Below, piece after piece: positions 1 through 10,545 of a stretch of 64,000 bases of DNA. Position 1 is the stretch's first letter, and every line of letters begins with the position of its first letter. Source of the stretch: Pyropia yezoensis (lineage: Eukaryota; Rhodophyta; Bangiophyceae; Bangiales; Bangiaceae); the NCBI GenBank assembly GCA_009829735.1, contig CM020618.1, positions 2,354,882 through 2,418,881 on the forward strand. The letters are read 5' to 3'. The notes under the pieces are model-generated. The model made no database searches and was not told the origin of the DNA. It saw nothing but the letters and a program-made list of their open reading frames with translations. Made by a program: the position numbers and the translations under genes.

Positions 1-1734
1 GCAGGGTTCGCAACGGGGAAGGGTGTCCGGGCGGTAAATTACGTATCGGTGGCGACGGGATCCGCGGTGATCACGCAGCACAGTGAGGCTGTTGCACCGC
101 ACACCGCACGGATTGCAAAGGAATTTCCGTTGCGCCCCACGGTGGCTCTTGGCAATTCGGCGTTGCTCACGCTGCTCAACCGCGCGCGCGGTGGTTGGCT
201 TGATGTGACCAATCACCGGTGGTGGCGGGGCGGTGTAACGGCGCCCAGATTCTTGGGGGGGCAGTAACAGGCGACAGTTGACGCGGCCTGCCGTGTCCTT
301 GGTGGCAGGGCCCTTGCCCTTGCCCGAGAGGGGGGGCTTGGGTGCGGCCCGGCCCGCCGAGGCGAGGCGGACTGGGACCGCCGGGGTAGGAATCGAGTGG
401 GCGCCCGCCGGGGGGTTGTGTGCTCTTGGGCGGGCGTGTGCCTGCGGGGAGCCGCGTGCCGACGGGGGGCCGCGTGCCGACGGGGGGCCGCGTGCCGACG
501 GACCGTGGGCCGTGAAGGCGCCACGGGTCGTCGGGGGTGCGCGGACCGTCGGGGGTGCGCGGATCGTCGAGGGTGTGCGTACCGGGGGGGTGCCACGGGA
601 CGTGGACCCGGTATCGCGCGCCGAGGCCGCCGAGGATGTCGGGCCGGCCGCCAGTGCTGAGGAAGAGTATTCCGAATCTGATGTGGATCTCACTGGGATT
701 CAACAATCGGTTGACCAAAAGAAAAATTCCGTGAAAAGAAAAACCACAAGGGTTGTGTCAAGAAATTGTTCGTTCGGTGTGATTCGTGGAACCCGCTACG
801 TTCGTATTACAATGCCCGTGGCAAGCCGAACGTAGGGGGCAACACGACTGCACAATCGCAGGGAGAGCCAAATCAAAAACGGAATCGCAAGTCACCGCCA
901 GGTAGAAAAGCCAAACTATCTGAAGCTACCACATGTGAGGAACCACCCGCACATGGGCAGCCCTCAACGTACTCGTGACGGTGTCAGCGACCCGTGCCAG
1001 CCAATAGGGCGACAGGGTGCGGGGAAGAGGATGGAGGTGGTGACGGTGGTGGGTCTGGGGAAGAGGACGGCGCGACGTCGGTGGTGATCGAGAGGGTTCA
1101 AAGGGTGAAGGTCGTCTTTGGTCTGTGTCTGTGGTTGCCCGTCCGGTCTCCCCCGGTAGCGCCGACACTCACGCACTATATAATCGCGTCGGGGCACCCG
1201 AGGTGCCCCAAAGCATGCGTTTCCCCGTCGCTCCACCGGTAGGCACAAAACGGCCCAAAAACAAAGCATGGCTCTCAGAACAAAGCATGGGCGGGCGTGC
1301 GCACTAAAGGAGTGCAGCCCCAGTTTGCCCCAAACGAAGGGGTCCGGCGTGCGGCGCCTAGGGCGCCGCCCCAGCCGGCTCCAGACGCCAGTCGGCCCGA
1401 AGGTCCGAGAGGCGTGTAAGCACGATTCGATCGAGTCGGCCGAATCGGCCAGCCGGCTAGCCAGTCACATCGCTGCAATGCTGCAGCGAGGACATTTTAA
1501 CGGACTCGCCAGCTGTGGCAGATGTGGCTCGTCATGGGTGCTGACGGTGGCGCCTTTCGACAGGCCATGATGGGCTGTCGATGGCTGCTGTCGTGCGGCC
1601 GGCAGACACCGTGAGACAGCGGCTGACTCATCTTGCGTCTGGAAGGTACACCGCGTCATGCCCCACAATACAAGGAGTTGATCCATGTTGCCAGGAGTTG
1701 ATTCGGCAGGATCTGTAAGGAGAGGTCCCAGATA
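1..1734. other. Left-edge region with coding-like fragments, no identified gene
   Basis: The + strand is open in frame 1 from the window edge to a TAA at 265-267 (88 codons, non-repetitive composition), which looks like the tail of a coding sequence. A second + strand stretch, 278-835, is low-complexity Gly/Arg/Ala at first and then has an acidic patch (EEEYSESDVDL) followed by a basic one (KRKTTR). I recognise no domain in either. From about 840 to 1734 I see no gene, LTR or RNA. No 3' LTR of element A is found here although the element's integrase ends at 1735. One inference is that this is the remaining internal 3' region of element A, with the end of an antisense reading frame like the one in element B. 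Confidence 0.35.
452..500 (+). repeat. Short 18-bp tandem repeat
   Basis: An 18-bp unit beginning ccgcgtgcc starts at 452, 470 and 488, and the third copy is partial. Read on the + strand it gives repeated PRADGG. A looser run of gtcgggggtgcgcgga-type repeats follows at about 528-575. Confidence 0.8.
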
Positions 1735-4700
1735 TTATCCCTTAAGTATTAGGCATGGGATTAGGGGGGAAATCCTTACACCATCACTGTCCCGGTCGTG
1801 GCCCACAAAATGTTCCCAGACAAAAGGGGTGCCTGAGTCTTCGTAGTCCATAGGTACAACCGGGTCTTGTGGCCCGTGTGAACGGGACGTGGAGTCAGTG
1901 TGTCCAGCAGGCGTGGGTGCCCGGGCCACATGGTCACTGCCTACCCTATCAAGGATCCCCTCGACCAGAACCGTGAATGTGTGCCCGTCCCGGTCCACGA
2001 TACGATAGGGACCCTTGACCTTCTGGTCCAACTTCTGCCGACTGTCATCATTGGTATCAACGTAGACCCAGTCCCCGATACGTAGGGCCTTGTTGACCGG
2101 AGTGACCCGCTTGTCGTACCCTCTCTTGTACCGTTTCTGTGCCAGGTCCAGGTTCTTACGGACCGTAAAGGCGAAGTTCCTTAGATGGGCCCGTCTCGCC
2201 TTTCGGACCTGTCGCGCGGTACCAGTGAACTCCTTAGGGTACGGGGAACCAGGGAGCTTGTCCAGGGCAAAGGTACGGACCCGGTCAGGGATCACAAACT
2301 CAAACGGGGCCACACTGGTACTCTGTTGGGGCCTTGTGCTATAGGCAACCGTGAGCACGGAAACCAACTTGTCCCAATGGTCCTGGTGGTCCTCAACGTA
2401 CGTGCGGAGCTGGGCCACTATGGTACGATTAAACCGTTCCACTTGTCCTTGGGTCTGGGGATCGTACGTGGTGGAGGTAACATGCTTGATCCCAAGGAGC
2501 CCGCAAACGCCACGGAAGTATGTGGACGCTAACTGGGGCCCATTGCCCGTTAGTAGGGTCTCCGGGGGACCATAGGAAGCCACCCACATATCCAGAAAAG
2601 CCGAGGCCACCACTGCCGCGTCCTGGCTGCCAAGGGGAACCACTCGGGTCAGCTTAGTAAGCCGGCCCACAATAACAAGAAGGTACCGGTTCCTGCTGAC
2701 GGTCCAGGGTAAGGGGCCCAAGAGGTCAAGGCACACGTCCTTGAAGGGCTCCGTTTAGGAAACAGTTTGAGCGGGTTGGTCCGCCGTCTCCCTTGGACCC
2801 TGCCCTTGGAACACGAGGTACAGTTGGAAACAAAGGCGTGCACATCTGCCACCATAGACTCCCAGTAAAATACCCGCCTCACAGAGGTGTACATCTTGTT
2901 CATGCCTGGGTGACCTGCGTGTCCCGGTTCATGTTCCAAGCTCAGGACCTCTTGTTGTAGTGCCTTGGGGACCACGATCTGGACCGCTCGGTCAAGGGGA
3001 GCCAATCGTACCAGTAACCCTTCCGGCGTTTCCCCGTACCTTTAGTTCACGTTCTGGTCCATCTCTTTCCGTAGCTCCTGGCAACGCTGGTCCTGACCTT
3101 GGGCCTGGAGAATCCTGTCGACTGTCAGAGGAGGGTACCGTGTGCCTGTTTTAAAGTTCGGCCGGGTCCAACCAGTGACAAAGTTAGCCAAAGTCAACAG
3201 CGAGGGTATCTTGTCAGGTATGGGGCCCCTGTCGTGTCCCGAGGTATCCAAGCGTGACATAAAGTCCGCTGCGTGATGATGTTGCCCAGGACGGGACTCA
3301 ACGGTATACTGGAACTCTGCCAGCCGAAGGCGCCAGCGGGCCAAACGTCCATGGGCCCCGTCCATATGTAACATCCACTTCAGGGCCGTATGGTCAGTTC
3401 GAACCACAAAGCGTGTCCCTTCAAGGTACGGTCGTAACAGAAACAGAGCCCAAACAACAGCAAGACACTCACGTTCCGTGGTACTGTAGTTACACTCAGC
3501 CGGAGTCAGCACACGGCTCCAGTAACCCACGGGCTTGTAGGCCCCGTCCCCTTGGTCCTGTAGCAAAACGCACCCTATCTGGGTAGCGCTAGCATCCGTA
3601 TCCATGATGTACTGACCCGTGCGTTTCGGAAGAGCCCGAATGGGAGTGTGGGTCAGAAGGTACTTGAGCTCTTCAAAAGCGTCCGTCTGGGCCGGGGTAA
3701 ACGGGGGTAACGGGTCTGGAACCTTGGTACTAGTCATTGCCAATAGGGGTCGGACTACCTTCGCGTAGTCCTTGACAAAGCGCCGGTACACATTGCACAT
3801 CCCTACCAAACTGCGAAGGTCCTTCTTGGTCCTTGGGGTCTTAGCTTCTCGGAGCCCAACCAGGTTCTTCTCGTTCACACGGAGTTGACCCTTACCAACA
3901 ATGTGCCCGAGGTACTCAACCTCATCCTGGAACAAAAAGCACTTGGTAGCCTGAGGGAAGCACCGGCCCTAGCGAATTACCCAAAGATCTCTTCCAGATG
4001 GGCCAGGTGTTTCTTAGGGTCCTTGAAGAACACAATATTGTCATCCAGGTACACAAGGCACGTCTATCACTTAACCCCAGACAGGATCATATCAATGGCC
4101 CTCTGGAACGTAGCCGGGGCGTTGGTAAGACCAAATGGGAGCCGGATGTATCTGAAGGTTCCTTCGTGACAAGTAAACGTAGTCTTGTCTTGGTCCTCAG
4201 GAGCCACAGGGATCTGCCAGTAACCACAGTTGGCGTCCAGTATGGAAAACACGGTAGCCTCTCCAAGGAAATCGATACAATCGTCCATGCGCGGTAACGG
4301 GTAGGTATTCTTTACCGTGACCTCGTTCAAGCGCCGGTGATCCACACAGAACATAGTGGTACCATCGGCCTTCGGGACCAACACAACCGGGAAGGACCAC
4401 TCAGCCTGGGACGGTTCAATGACCCCGAGCCGGGTCTGCTTCTCCACTTGTTCCTTGATAAGGTCCCGATGATGGAGCCCGGTGCGGTACGGTTGGGACC
4501 GAAGGGGTTTGGCCCCTTCCTTGAGGGTAATCCTGTGAGGGGTCACATCAATGCGTCCCAGTTGCCCGTCCCATAGGTCCCTGTAACGGTCCAAGAGTTC
4601 GCGTACAGCCTGGTGTAGCTCAGGCGGGATCAGTTCATACGCGACTTTGGGCATCTGGACCGGGGTTCCGTCAGCCTTCTTGTCCGTCGTGTCCGGCTCA

Positions 4701-5641
4701 GGGACCGTGGTTCCGGCGAGTCCCTTGGGAGTCACGTCCCCCGGTGCCGACGCTTGGCTCAACGGGTTCCCTTGCTCTGGCCCCAGGGTGACAAGTGGTG
4801 CGGCCCCCTCACTAGGGGCCGACAAGTATTCCGCAGGGACCTCGAGCACGGGACCATCGTACGGTATGGCCACGCCAACGGCAAAGCTCTTGGGCGGGTT
4901 GACAGCCCGGTCCGAGATGTTCATAACATGGATCCGAAAGTCCTGTCGGGTCCGTATCGTAGCCAGTGCGTTGTGTAAACGGAGCCCCTTCTTAGCCATC
5001 TTATGGGGCCTCTCGTACAATAAACACTTCCCATTGGTACCGCACTTGACATAAACCGCTCGTAGGGACCGGGGAGCCAAAGTCACGCTCTTGGACAGGT
5101 ACAGGGCCGAAGGATCTTGACGGATAGGTTTGCCCTTGACCGGAAATGCGCTCGGGGCCTTGCCCTCCCAGGTCCTCTTGGCGTAGGACAAGAACCCAAG
5201 GTTCCAAAGGACCGACTCGGTCCCAGGGTAGATAGCCTTGACATGATCCTTTTGGAAGTCCATCCCAAGGATCAATGGAACAGAAAGGGCCCTGACGACA
5301 AGGAACTCAAACTCCATCGGCTTCCCGTTGACAATGACCGATAGTTCCAGGACTCCCCGGGCCTTGAGGAGTTGCACGGAAGCGTCACAAACATGGGTAA
5401 ACTTAGGAGCCCTAGAAGCCAATCCTTGCCATCCACAGGGTAAGATGTCCTCGCGTACCACACTAGGTCCCGCACCTGTGTCCAAAATGGCCGTCGTTTC
5501 CTTGGGGTCCTCTTGGTCCAAACGTACAAAAGCATTCAAAGCAAAGTTCCTCTTACGCAGTACAAGCAATGTGCCCTTGAACCCATATGGCTTCTTCATT
5601 CCCATTCGACGTCGGAGCCCAGACATGGACCGCCGTGCCAA
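1735..5641 (-). pseudogene. Element A pol: protease, RT, RNase H, integrase (broken)
   Basis: The reading starts about 5641 after gag, in a frame of its own. The aspartic protease motif is LDTGAGPS. RT shows FCVDHRRLNEVTVKNTYPLP, the conserved FGLTNAPATFQRAID and the catalytic YLDD near 4038. RNase H follows (VMDTDAS-like block about 3600; TDHTALKW about 3390). The integrase has an H2C2 zinc site (about 2950-2830) and a core with QVERFNR. Breaks: two adjacent stops TGA-TAG (about 4062-4067) just before YLDD; a TAA about 3985; a frame change about 3950; a TAA near 3042; and a frame change about 2745 between zinc domain and core. In the core, LTGNGPQ replaces the usual LTDNGPQ, so the second catalytic Asp is lost. 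Lesions are described only; the copy is clearly inactive. Confidence 0.88.
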
Positions 5642-5799
5642 AGAGGGTAAACAGGAACAAGGGGTGGGGAAAACAATAGGAGACTCAGAACGAACAGGTA
5701 TAATGGGGCCCTTGAATATCTTCGAGAACCCCAGCTTAGTTGCAATCGAGCAGGTACTCTTCCGACGATGGGGAGGGGACCTCTTGGATCCGCCCCCCG

Positions 5800-7506
5800 T
5801 TACTCTTTTCCCGAGGGTCCCGGCTCCTGGGAACCGACGGTAACATGGCTCGCTTGGTCCGCCTCGTCATCTGACAAGTTGATCCCTTCGCACAGAGCCT
5901 GGACCATGGCAACACGTATCTGGCGATGGAACTCACGGTCCGCGTTGGGCTTGACCTCGGTACTCTGGCTCCGGCCCCGAGTAGCCGGGAGGAACAAGTC
6001 CCGGGCCTGGATAACCGCTTTCCGTTGGGCCTCGGATAACATGGAACATTGATGGGCCATGTGGCCCGGTTCCCAGCAAAGGTAAGAACGGTACGGACGC
6101 CGGCTATCCATGGCACGAACCCCCACGAACTGGGGCGTGGATCCTTTGAACCCAAACACTTGGCGCGACCCGTTCTTCTCAGTTTCCTTGTTAAGGGGGC
6201 CCTTAAGGATCGTCGAAGGGCCCATAGGATTGACTGCAATTAACGGTGACGGGTCCGGGGTGGGCTTAGCCCGAAAATCAGTAGGCCTGCGGGCGGAAAC
6301 AGAGGGACCAGCTTTACTTGAAGAGGACCCTTGGGCCATCTTGATAACGTCCGTGGCTGCCTTGTACTTGCCCGCAGTAAAAGTAACCAACTGCTGGTAC
6401 GTACGGTCAAGAACATTGTAGACAAACGCGTCAGTGCGCAGGTTCTCAGGGAGCCCTTGGATCAGCTGCTGTTTCATGGTGCCCTCGGTATGGATATTCC
6501 CACAAAGTTCCGTTAGGCCCCGGAGACGGACCGCGAAGGCCTCGATGCCCTCGTCTGGTTCCTTAGCGGCCCGACTGAACCTGTCCTGAGCCAGGGCCAG
6601 TGCATGGGGCTCTGCGTACGTCTCTAGGAAACAGTTAACGGCCTCTGGGTAACTTGTGATTGAGGAGCCACCAGACGCGCTGGAGGAATCCGGGAGGGCC
6701 CGTGTGTACCGTAGTTCCGCGCCACCAGAAAGGAAATGTGGGATCACATAAATGGCCATGCCCTCGGAGACCGCGTAGTCGTTACAAGCCTTTACCAGTC
6801 TGCGGAGCAGCGTGAACACTTTCAGGGCCTCCTTACCAGAGAAGTTAGGGTGCCCAGCAAAAGAGTGTTTCATGTTACGCGCGACCCGTCCCATCTTACA
6901 AACCTCACGTGTCCCATAGGTAGCCGTCTTGTTCCTCAGACGGTACGTACGGTAATCTAGGACCCGAGCAAAGCGATCATCTGAACACTTGATAACCTGG
7001 AGCTCTGTCTGCGGGTACTCAGGGGTCTCAAGGTCCTCCTCATCCAGGACAGAAGAAAACGTGGTACCCGAGGAAGAGGACGTACAGGAACCACTGGAAT
7101 GGTGACGACGCCGACGACGGCGGGAATGGGAACGATTAGAGCGACTGGTATCATGGGACCCACCCTGGCTAGCAGGACTCTGGCTCAGGGCCTGGGATAC
7201 AGTAGCCAAAATCTCATCTCGAAACGTTTCCAGAGTAGTAACAATGTCTTGGGACCCAGCAACAGGAGCCAAAGGTGGAACTCGGGTCCCTGTCTCAGAA
7301 CCCGTGTCCCGACGTGAATCCTGACCTATAGTAGCCCGAATCCCACCCGGGGGCTCTGTCCCCCGACGCGGAACCCCTGTCTGCCCGCCTCCGCCACGGC
7401 CCAACGGATCCGAGGGACCGCCACGACCGCGACCAGCGGGAGCAACCATAGAAGCGTCCGACGGCGCACCACGGCCCCGACCTCCCGAGGAAACAGGGTC
7501 CGTCAT
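5800..7506 (-). CDS. Element A Gag (568 aa, uninterrupted)
   Basis: This is a capsid/nucleocapsid polyprotein for retrotransposon particles in the cytoplasm. The N-terminal third is Gly/Arg/Ser-rich (RGRG repeats, then an SRRRRRRHH basic patch). The central part resembles retrotransposon gag capsid (NFSGKEALKVFTLLRRLVKA, SYPEAVNCFLETYAE, FAVRLRGLTELCGN). Near the C-terminus is a single zinc knuckle in which the first Cys is replaced by Ser (SYLCWEPGHMAHQC), so nucleic-acid binding may be weakened. The ATG at 7506 is preferred; upstream in-frame sequence has only TTG. The gag C-terminus is acidic. The frame is open, in contrast to the broken pol next to it. Homology to the gags of B and C is visible in the capsid motifs. 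Confidence 0.85.
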   Translation of the reverse strand: MTDPVSSGGRGRGAPSDASMVAPAGRGRGGPSDPLGRGGGGQTGVPRRGTEPPGGIRATIGQDSRRDTGSETGTRVPPLAPVAGSQDIVTTLETFRDEILATVSQALSQSPASQGGSHDTSRSNRSHSRRRRRRHHSSGSCTSSSSGTTFSSVLDEEDLETPEYPQTELQVIKCSDDRFARVLDYRTYRLRNKTATYGTREVCKMGRVARNMKHSFAGHPNFSGKEALKVFTLLRRLVKACNDYAVSEGMAIYVIPHFLSGGAELRYTRALPDSSSASGGSSITSYPEAVNCFLETYAEPHALALAQDRFSRAAKEPDEGIEAFAVRLRGLTELCGNIHTEGTMKQQLIQGLPENLRTDAFVYNVLDRTYQQLVTFTAGKYKAATDVIKMAQGSSSSKAGPSVSARRPTDFRAKPTPDPSPLIAVNPMGPSTILKGPLNKETEKNGSRQVFGFKGSTPQFVGVRAMDSRRPYRSYLCWEPGHMAHQCSMLSEAQRKAVIQARDLFLPATRGRSQSTEVKPNADREFHRQIRVAMVQALCEGINLSDDEADQASHVTVGSQEPGPSGKE

Positions 7507-7625
7507 GTTGGCCGTACGGTACTCGACCTGAACCAAACGATCTCGTTACCAGAAACAGGAACCAAGGAACCAAACGCTACTGAGAACGGAAAGGGATGTC
7601 CCGATACGGGAGAGAAGTATAGCCC

Positions 7626-7645
7626 ACCCCCGCTGCTCCGCAATA
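7626..7645 (-). other. Primer-binding site of element A (probable)
   Basis: Just inside the 5' LTR, the minus strand reads TTGCGGAGCAGCGGGGG. This is a diverged form of the site TTTGGTGGAGCAGCAGGGG found at the same place in B and C; the shared core is GGAGCAGC. It would pair with the 3' end of a tRNA. The tRNA is not identified. Confidence 0.55.
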
Positions 7646-7647
7646 AA

Positions 7648-8293
7648 TGTAGCGTAATGAAGCCCAGGTTCCCGAAACCACAAACCACAACCACTCACAC
7701 AGAGACCACAGTCCGGAGTCCAGGAAGGAACAGGTAAGAGCCCTTGCTGATCCACTCGCCCGCCACGATACGAGGCAAAGGTAAACAGGACAAAAGCCCG
7801 AGGGAGAAGGAACCCGAAGCACTGTTGATTTTACAAGATGGCCCCGGGGAGAACCCCGGAGCACCCCTCAAGAACCTCCCCCCCTGGCCCCTCCAGGGGC
7901 CCAGAACGAGGCCCGCAGAGGGCGCCCCCAGCGGGCCAAGTGCCAGCAAGGCACCGGCCGCTCACCGGGCCAACACACGAAAAGCAAGCGAAATCCCCCC
8001 CACACACAAATGTCAATCCCCAAAAAAACCCAGTGGGAAAAAGGGGAAAGACACGAAATCACGCAAGGAAAATAAATGCGAAAAATCAAGCAAATAACCC
8101 GAAGGTTAGTATGCCCCCAACCGGGCAAGTCCTCCGCTCCGGAGGGACCAATCAGGGCACCGGGCGTGTCGCCACTGCCCCGGGCCACTGATGCAGGGAT
8201 CCCAAGCCAGCACGTGGTTCCACGTAACGCTGCCAGCCGGGTCTCAAGTCAGCCTCCCGGGTCCCAACGGTACCTGAGGGCCACAACGCCACA
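7648..8293 (-). repeat. Element A 5' LTR (646 bp)
   Basis: On the + strand it starts TGTAGCG and ends CGCCACA, which are short inverted ends of TG...CA type. An inverted copy of exactly the same length is at 30473-31118. By eye I count about six differences, so about 99% identity. The outer flank is AGCAG (8294-8298). The outer flank of the other LTR, read in the same sense, is AGTAG. Confidence 0.92.
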
Positions 8294-8562
8294 AGCAGGG
8301 AGCCGACGTTTACAACGGCGTGCGGAAGGAGTGCCTGGGACTCATCCGCGCCCATGACGCGCTGCCGCAGACGAGCGCCCGGACGGTAAAGGCGCTGACA
8401 AAAACATGGGACAAGGTGAAGGAGGGGACGAGTGCGTTTGCGTCATGGCTCCTGGCCATGCAGCGGCTGAAGTTCACGGGCAATCCGTCGGAGGAGGCCG
8501 TCATCCAGGGAGCGCTGGCCCATAGCAAGGGCGTGGATAATTACGAGCCCATCCGCGCTCAC
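8294..8562 (+). pseudogene. C-terminal half of a SANT/NAM-like DNA-binding domain gene, cut by LTRs
   Basis: This stretch is an open + strand frame from the edge of LTR A to the edge of an LTR-C fragment. It reads on through YNGVRKECLGLIRAHDALP, then RTVKALTKTWDKVKEGTSAF and MQRLKFTGNPSEEAVIQGAL. The pattern (a conserved Trp, then a Phe, then TGNPSEEAVIQGALAHS) resembles the Myb/SANT-like domain of plant NAM-associated and PIF-type transposon proteins. The missing N-terminal half is at 31119 onward on the minus strand. It ends in VGMDQ at its own LTR A, and the two halves would be continuous in frame across one 5-bp target duplication. It is not known whether the original gene was a host gene or a DNA transposon accessory gene. 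Confidence 0.65.
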
Positions 8563-8788
8563 TGTGGCAAAAACCACTCGCACACGCGACACCCAAGTTG
8601 GGGCGGTGCACAAGGGCTGCCTCCCGTGTCGGGGGAACCGGAAGAACTACAAGTCGCACACACTCTGTCCCTGTCGTGGGGCAATCCCCCCACTGACAAA
8701 CAAGAAGATGGTGTGTGGGCCAACAGTTTCTTGGTCGGGACGGGGAAGCTAGGCCATGCCCCGCTGTCCCTCCCCTTATCTCCCCAGG
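8563..8788 (-). repeat. Family C LTR fragment, inverted relative to the next LTR
   Basis: It begins TGTGGCAAAAACC (the end of a minus-oriented family C LTR, as at 29115) and follows that LTR for about 226 bp, until CCCCAGGG. There it abuts a family C LTR of opposite orientation. The left flank, CTCAC, lies in the SANT-like fragment. Confidence 0.85.
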
Positions 8789-8789
8789 G

Positions 8790-9229
8790 TAACACGTGCC
8801 ATGAAAGGGGCGGCAGGCCACTAGCCTGACCCGTTCCTCCCCCTGCATTTGGGTCCATGTTCCCTAAGTTAGGGATACTTTGCTTAGTAATAAATCCTAC
8901 GTGGATTTGAGGGTTTTTCTGCATTTATCGTCTTGAATTCTCGTGTGGCCCGGTGGGCAGGTGCTGGGGTGGGACATTCTGAGTGGCGAGATTCTGAGGG
9001 GACCCTGAGGGGATAAGGGGAGGGACAGCGGGGCTTCGCCCTGCGTCCCCGTCCTGACCAAGAAACTGTTGGCCCACACACCATCTTCTTGTTTGTCAGT
9101 GGGAGGATTGCCCCACAACAGGGACAGAGTGTGTGCGACTTGCACTTCTTCCGGTTCCCCCGACACGGGAGGCAGCCCTTGCACACCGCCCCAACTTGGG
9201 TGTCGCGTGTGCGAGCGGTTTTTGCCACA
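8790..9229 (+). repeat. Family C LTR, 5' LTR of truncated element D
   Basis: This is plus-oriented and ends ...TTTTTGCCACA at 9229, just before a primer-binding site. Its left end lacks about the first 35-40 bases present in the complete family C LTR at 29115-29583 (469 bp). The last 226 bp form an inverted repeat with 8563-8788. Confidence 0.85.
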
Positions 9230-9248
9230 TTTGGTGGAGCACCAGGGG
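9230..9248 (+). other. Primer-binding site of element D
   Basis: The sequence tttggtggagcaccagggg directly follows the LTR. It is one or two bases different from the site of elements B and C. Confidence 0.7.
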
Positions 9249-9348
9249 ACAGGGGTAAACTTTACCTCCGGGTGCGCCCGGATGTAGGGGGCCCTCTGTC
9301 TCAGAGGAACGGTGGACTTGGACCGTGTCATACAGATCGTCAGCCAAC

Positions 9349-10545
9349 ATGGCTGGATCGGACCCCTCGTCGTCTGGGGAGTACACGGGTGACGCACGTG
9401 CTTCAGTGCCTTTGAATACTGGTGAGACACAGGTGGGTTTACCTGGGGTCGCAGAGGGACTAGAGGTCCCTCAAGCCAGCAGTACTGGGAGAACGGGCGG
9501 GCTACAGGCCACCCCGACTCAGTCGGGAGCTCATTCGGGTGACACATTTGATGTTGGTGGGCCGAAGTCGGGCCACCTTGTGGTACACTCAACGCGGACG
9601 TCCCAAGGGGTGAGGACTGTCCCCGCGGATTCCACTCGGGTTGGAGCCAACTTTGGCTTGGAGCCGTCGCCAACTAGGCTTTTGGAGGACGGCGGACCTC
9701 CGTTGGTCGGCGATGGGCTCGCGCCCATGCCTCCGGTTGAGACCCCCGAGGATCGTGGCTACCCGTCAGGTGGACTCCGGGAGGCGGACCGAGACTCAAC
9801 TGGAGTCGATAATCCACTCCTCGCGGAAACTGTCCGTCGGGAGGCGACCAATGTGTTGCGGCAGACTTTGCCGGACCTGGTGGTCACGGTGACGAATACT
9901 ATTCTGAATCAGATTGTGGCGAGTTTGCCAGATGGTCTCAATGTCCAGACCGGATTGAGGCTTTCGAGCCCACAGACGCAGAGGGAATCCCTTCCTACGC
10001 CTGTCTCGGTTCGCCCCGAACCGGGGGCGACCCCTGGGACTCCAAATGAGGGAGCCACACCATTCTCGGTGGGGCGCACGCCCTTCACGGGGGAGTTCCC
10101 CTCGGAAACACCGGCGGCTACACTAAGCGCGCCAAGGAAGACGACAGGCACTGCGGGTCAAGTCACCTCATTGCGTCAGCGGCTCTTCCCTGAACGTGAG
10201 GTGCCGCCCAAGATCCAGGTAGCCAACCCGGTCTACCAGGGCATTCTTGACTGTGAGACCTGCGCCCTCCACAACAAGTCGGTGGCGTACGGTCCTATTC
10301 AGGCCCTAGCTATGGGCCGTGCCAAGAAGAATGCACTTCACTCTTTTGGGCACAAAGCGGAGTGGGATGGAACTCCCCCCCTCCGTGTCTTTGAGTTCCT
10401 ACGTCGTTTCACAAAAGCCTGTGACGACAATGCCATAAGTGAAGGCATGGCTTTCTACATGCTACAGGAGTTTACGAAGGGCGACCTACGGACAGAACTT
10501 ATGTCCGTCATGCCCAGTTCCTCAAGTGGAGGCGCTGGTGAGGTG
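9349..10545 (+). pseudogene. Element D Gag, truncated (family C)
   Basis: The ATG at 9349 starts a gag closely matching that of element C (shared blocks SGEYTGDARASVPLNTGETQ, ALHNKSVAYGP, RFTKACDDNAISEGMAFYML). After the block SSSSGGAGEV the frame runs into a B-family LTR at 10546 and continues for about 87 LTR-encoded residues to a stop at 10807-10809. The zinc knuckle, protease and all of pol are missing. The N-terminal half is Pro/Thr/Gly-rich, and the capsid-like part begins about residue 290. It cannot form a working Gag by itself. Confidence 0.85.

Larger units (their letters stand above)
1735..8293 (-). mobile_element. Ty3/gypsy retrotransposon A, 5' part (LTR-gag-pol), 3' end missing
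   Basis: Order on the minus strand: 5' LTR (8293-7648), primer-binding site, gag, aspartic protease, reverse transcriptase, RNase H, zinc-binding and core integrase. This order (integrase last) defines Ty3/gypsy elements. The reading frame stops at 1735 soon after the integrase C-terminal region, with no chromodomain and no adjacent 3' LTR. A matching LTR of identical length lies inverted at 30473-31118 and is best explained as this element's own 3' LTR. Pol carries several nonsense codons and frame breaks, so this copy cannot make a complete polyprotein. Confidence 0.9.

Noticed and set aside
7744..8097. 117-codon frame in LTR A, present in both LTRs
   Set aside because: Same reasoning as for the B LTRs. 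Composition is that of the LTR.
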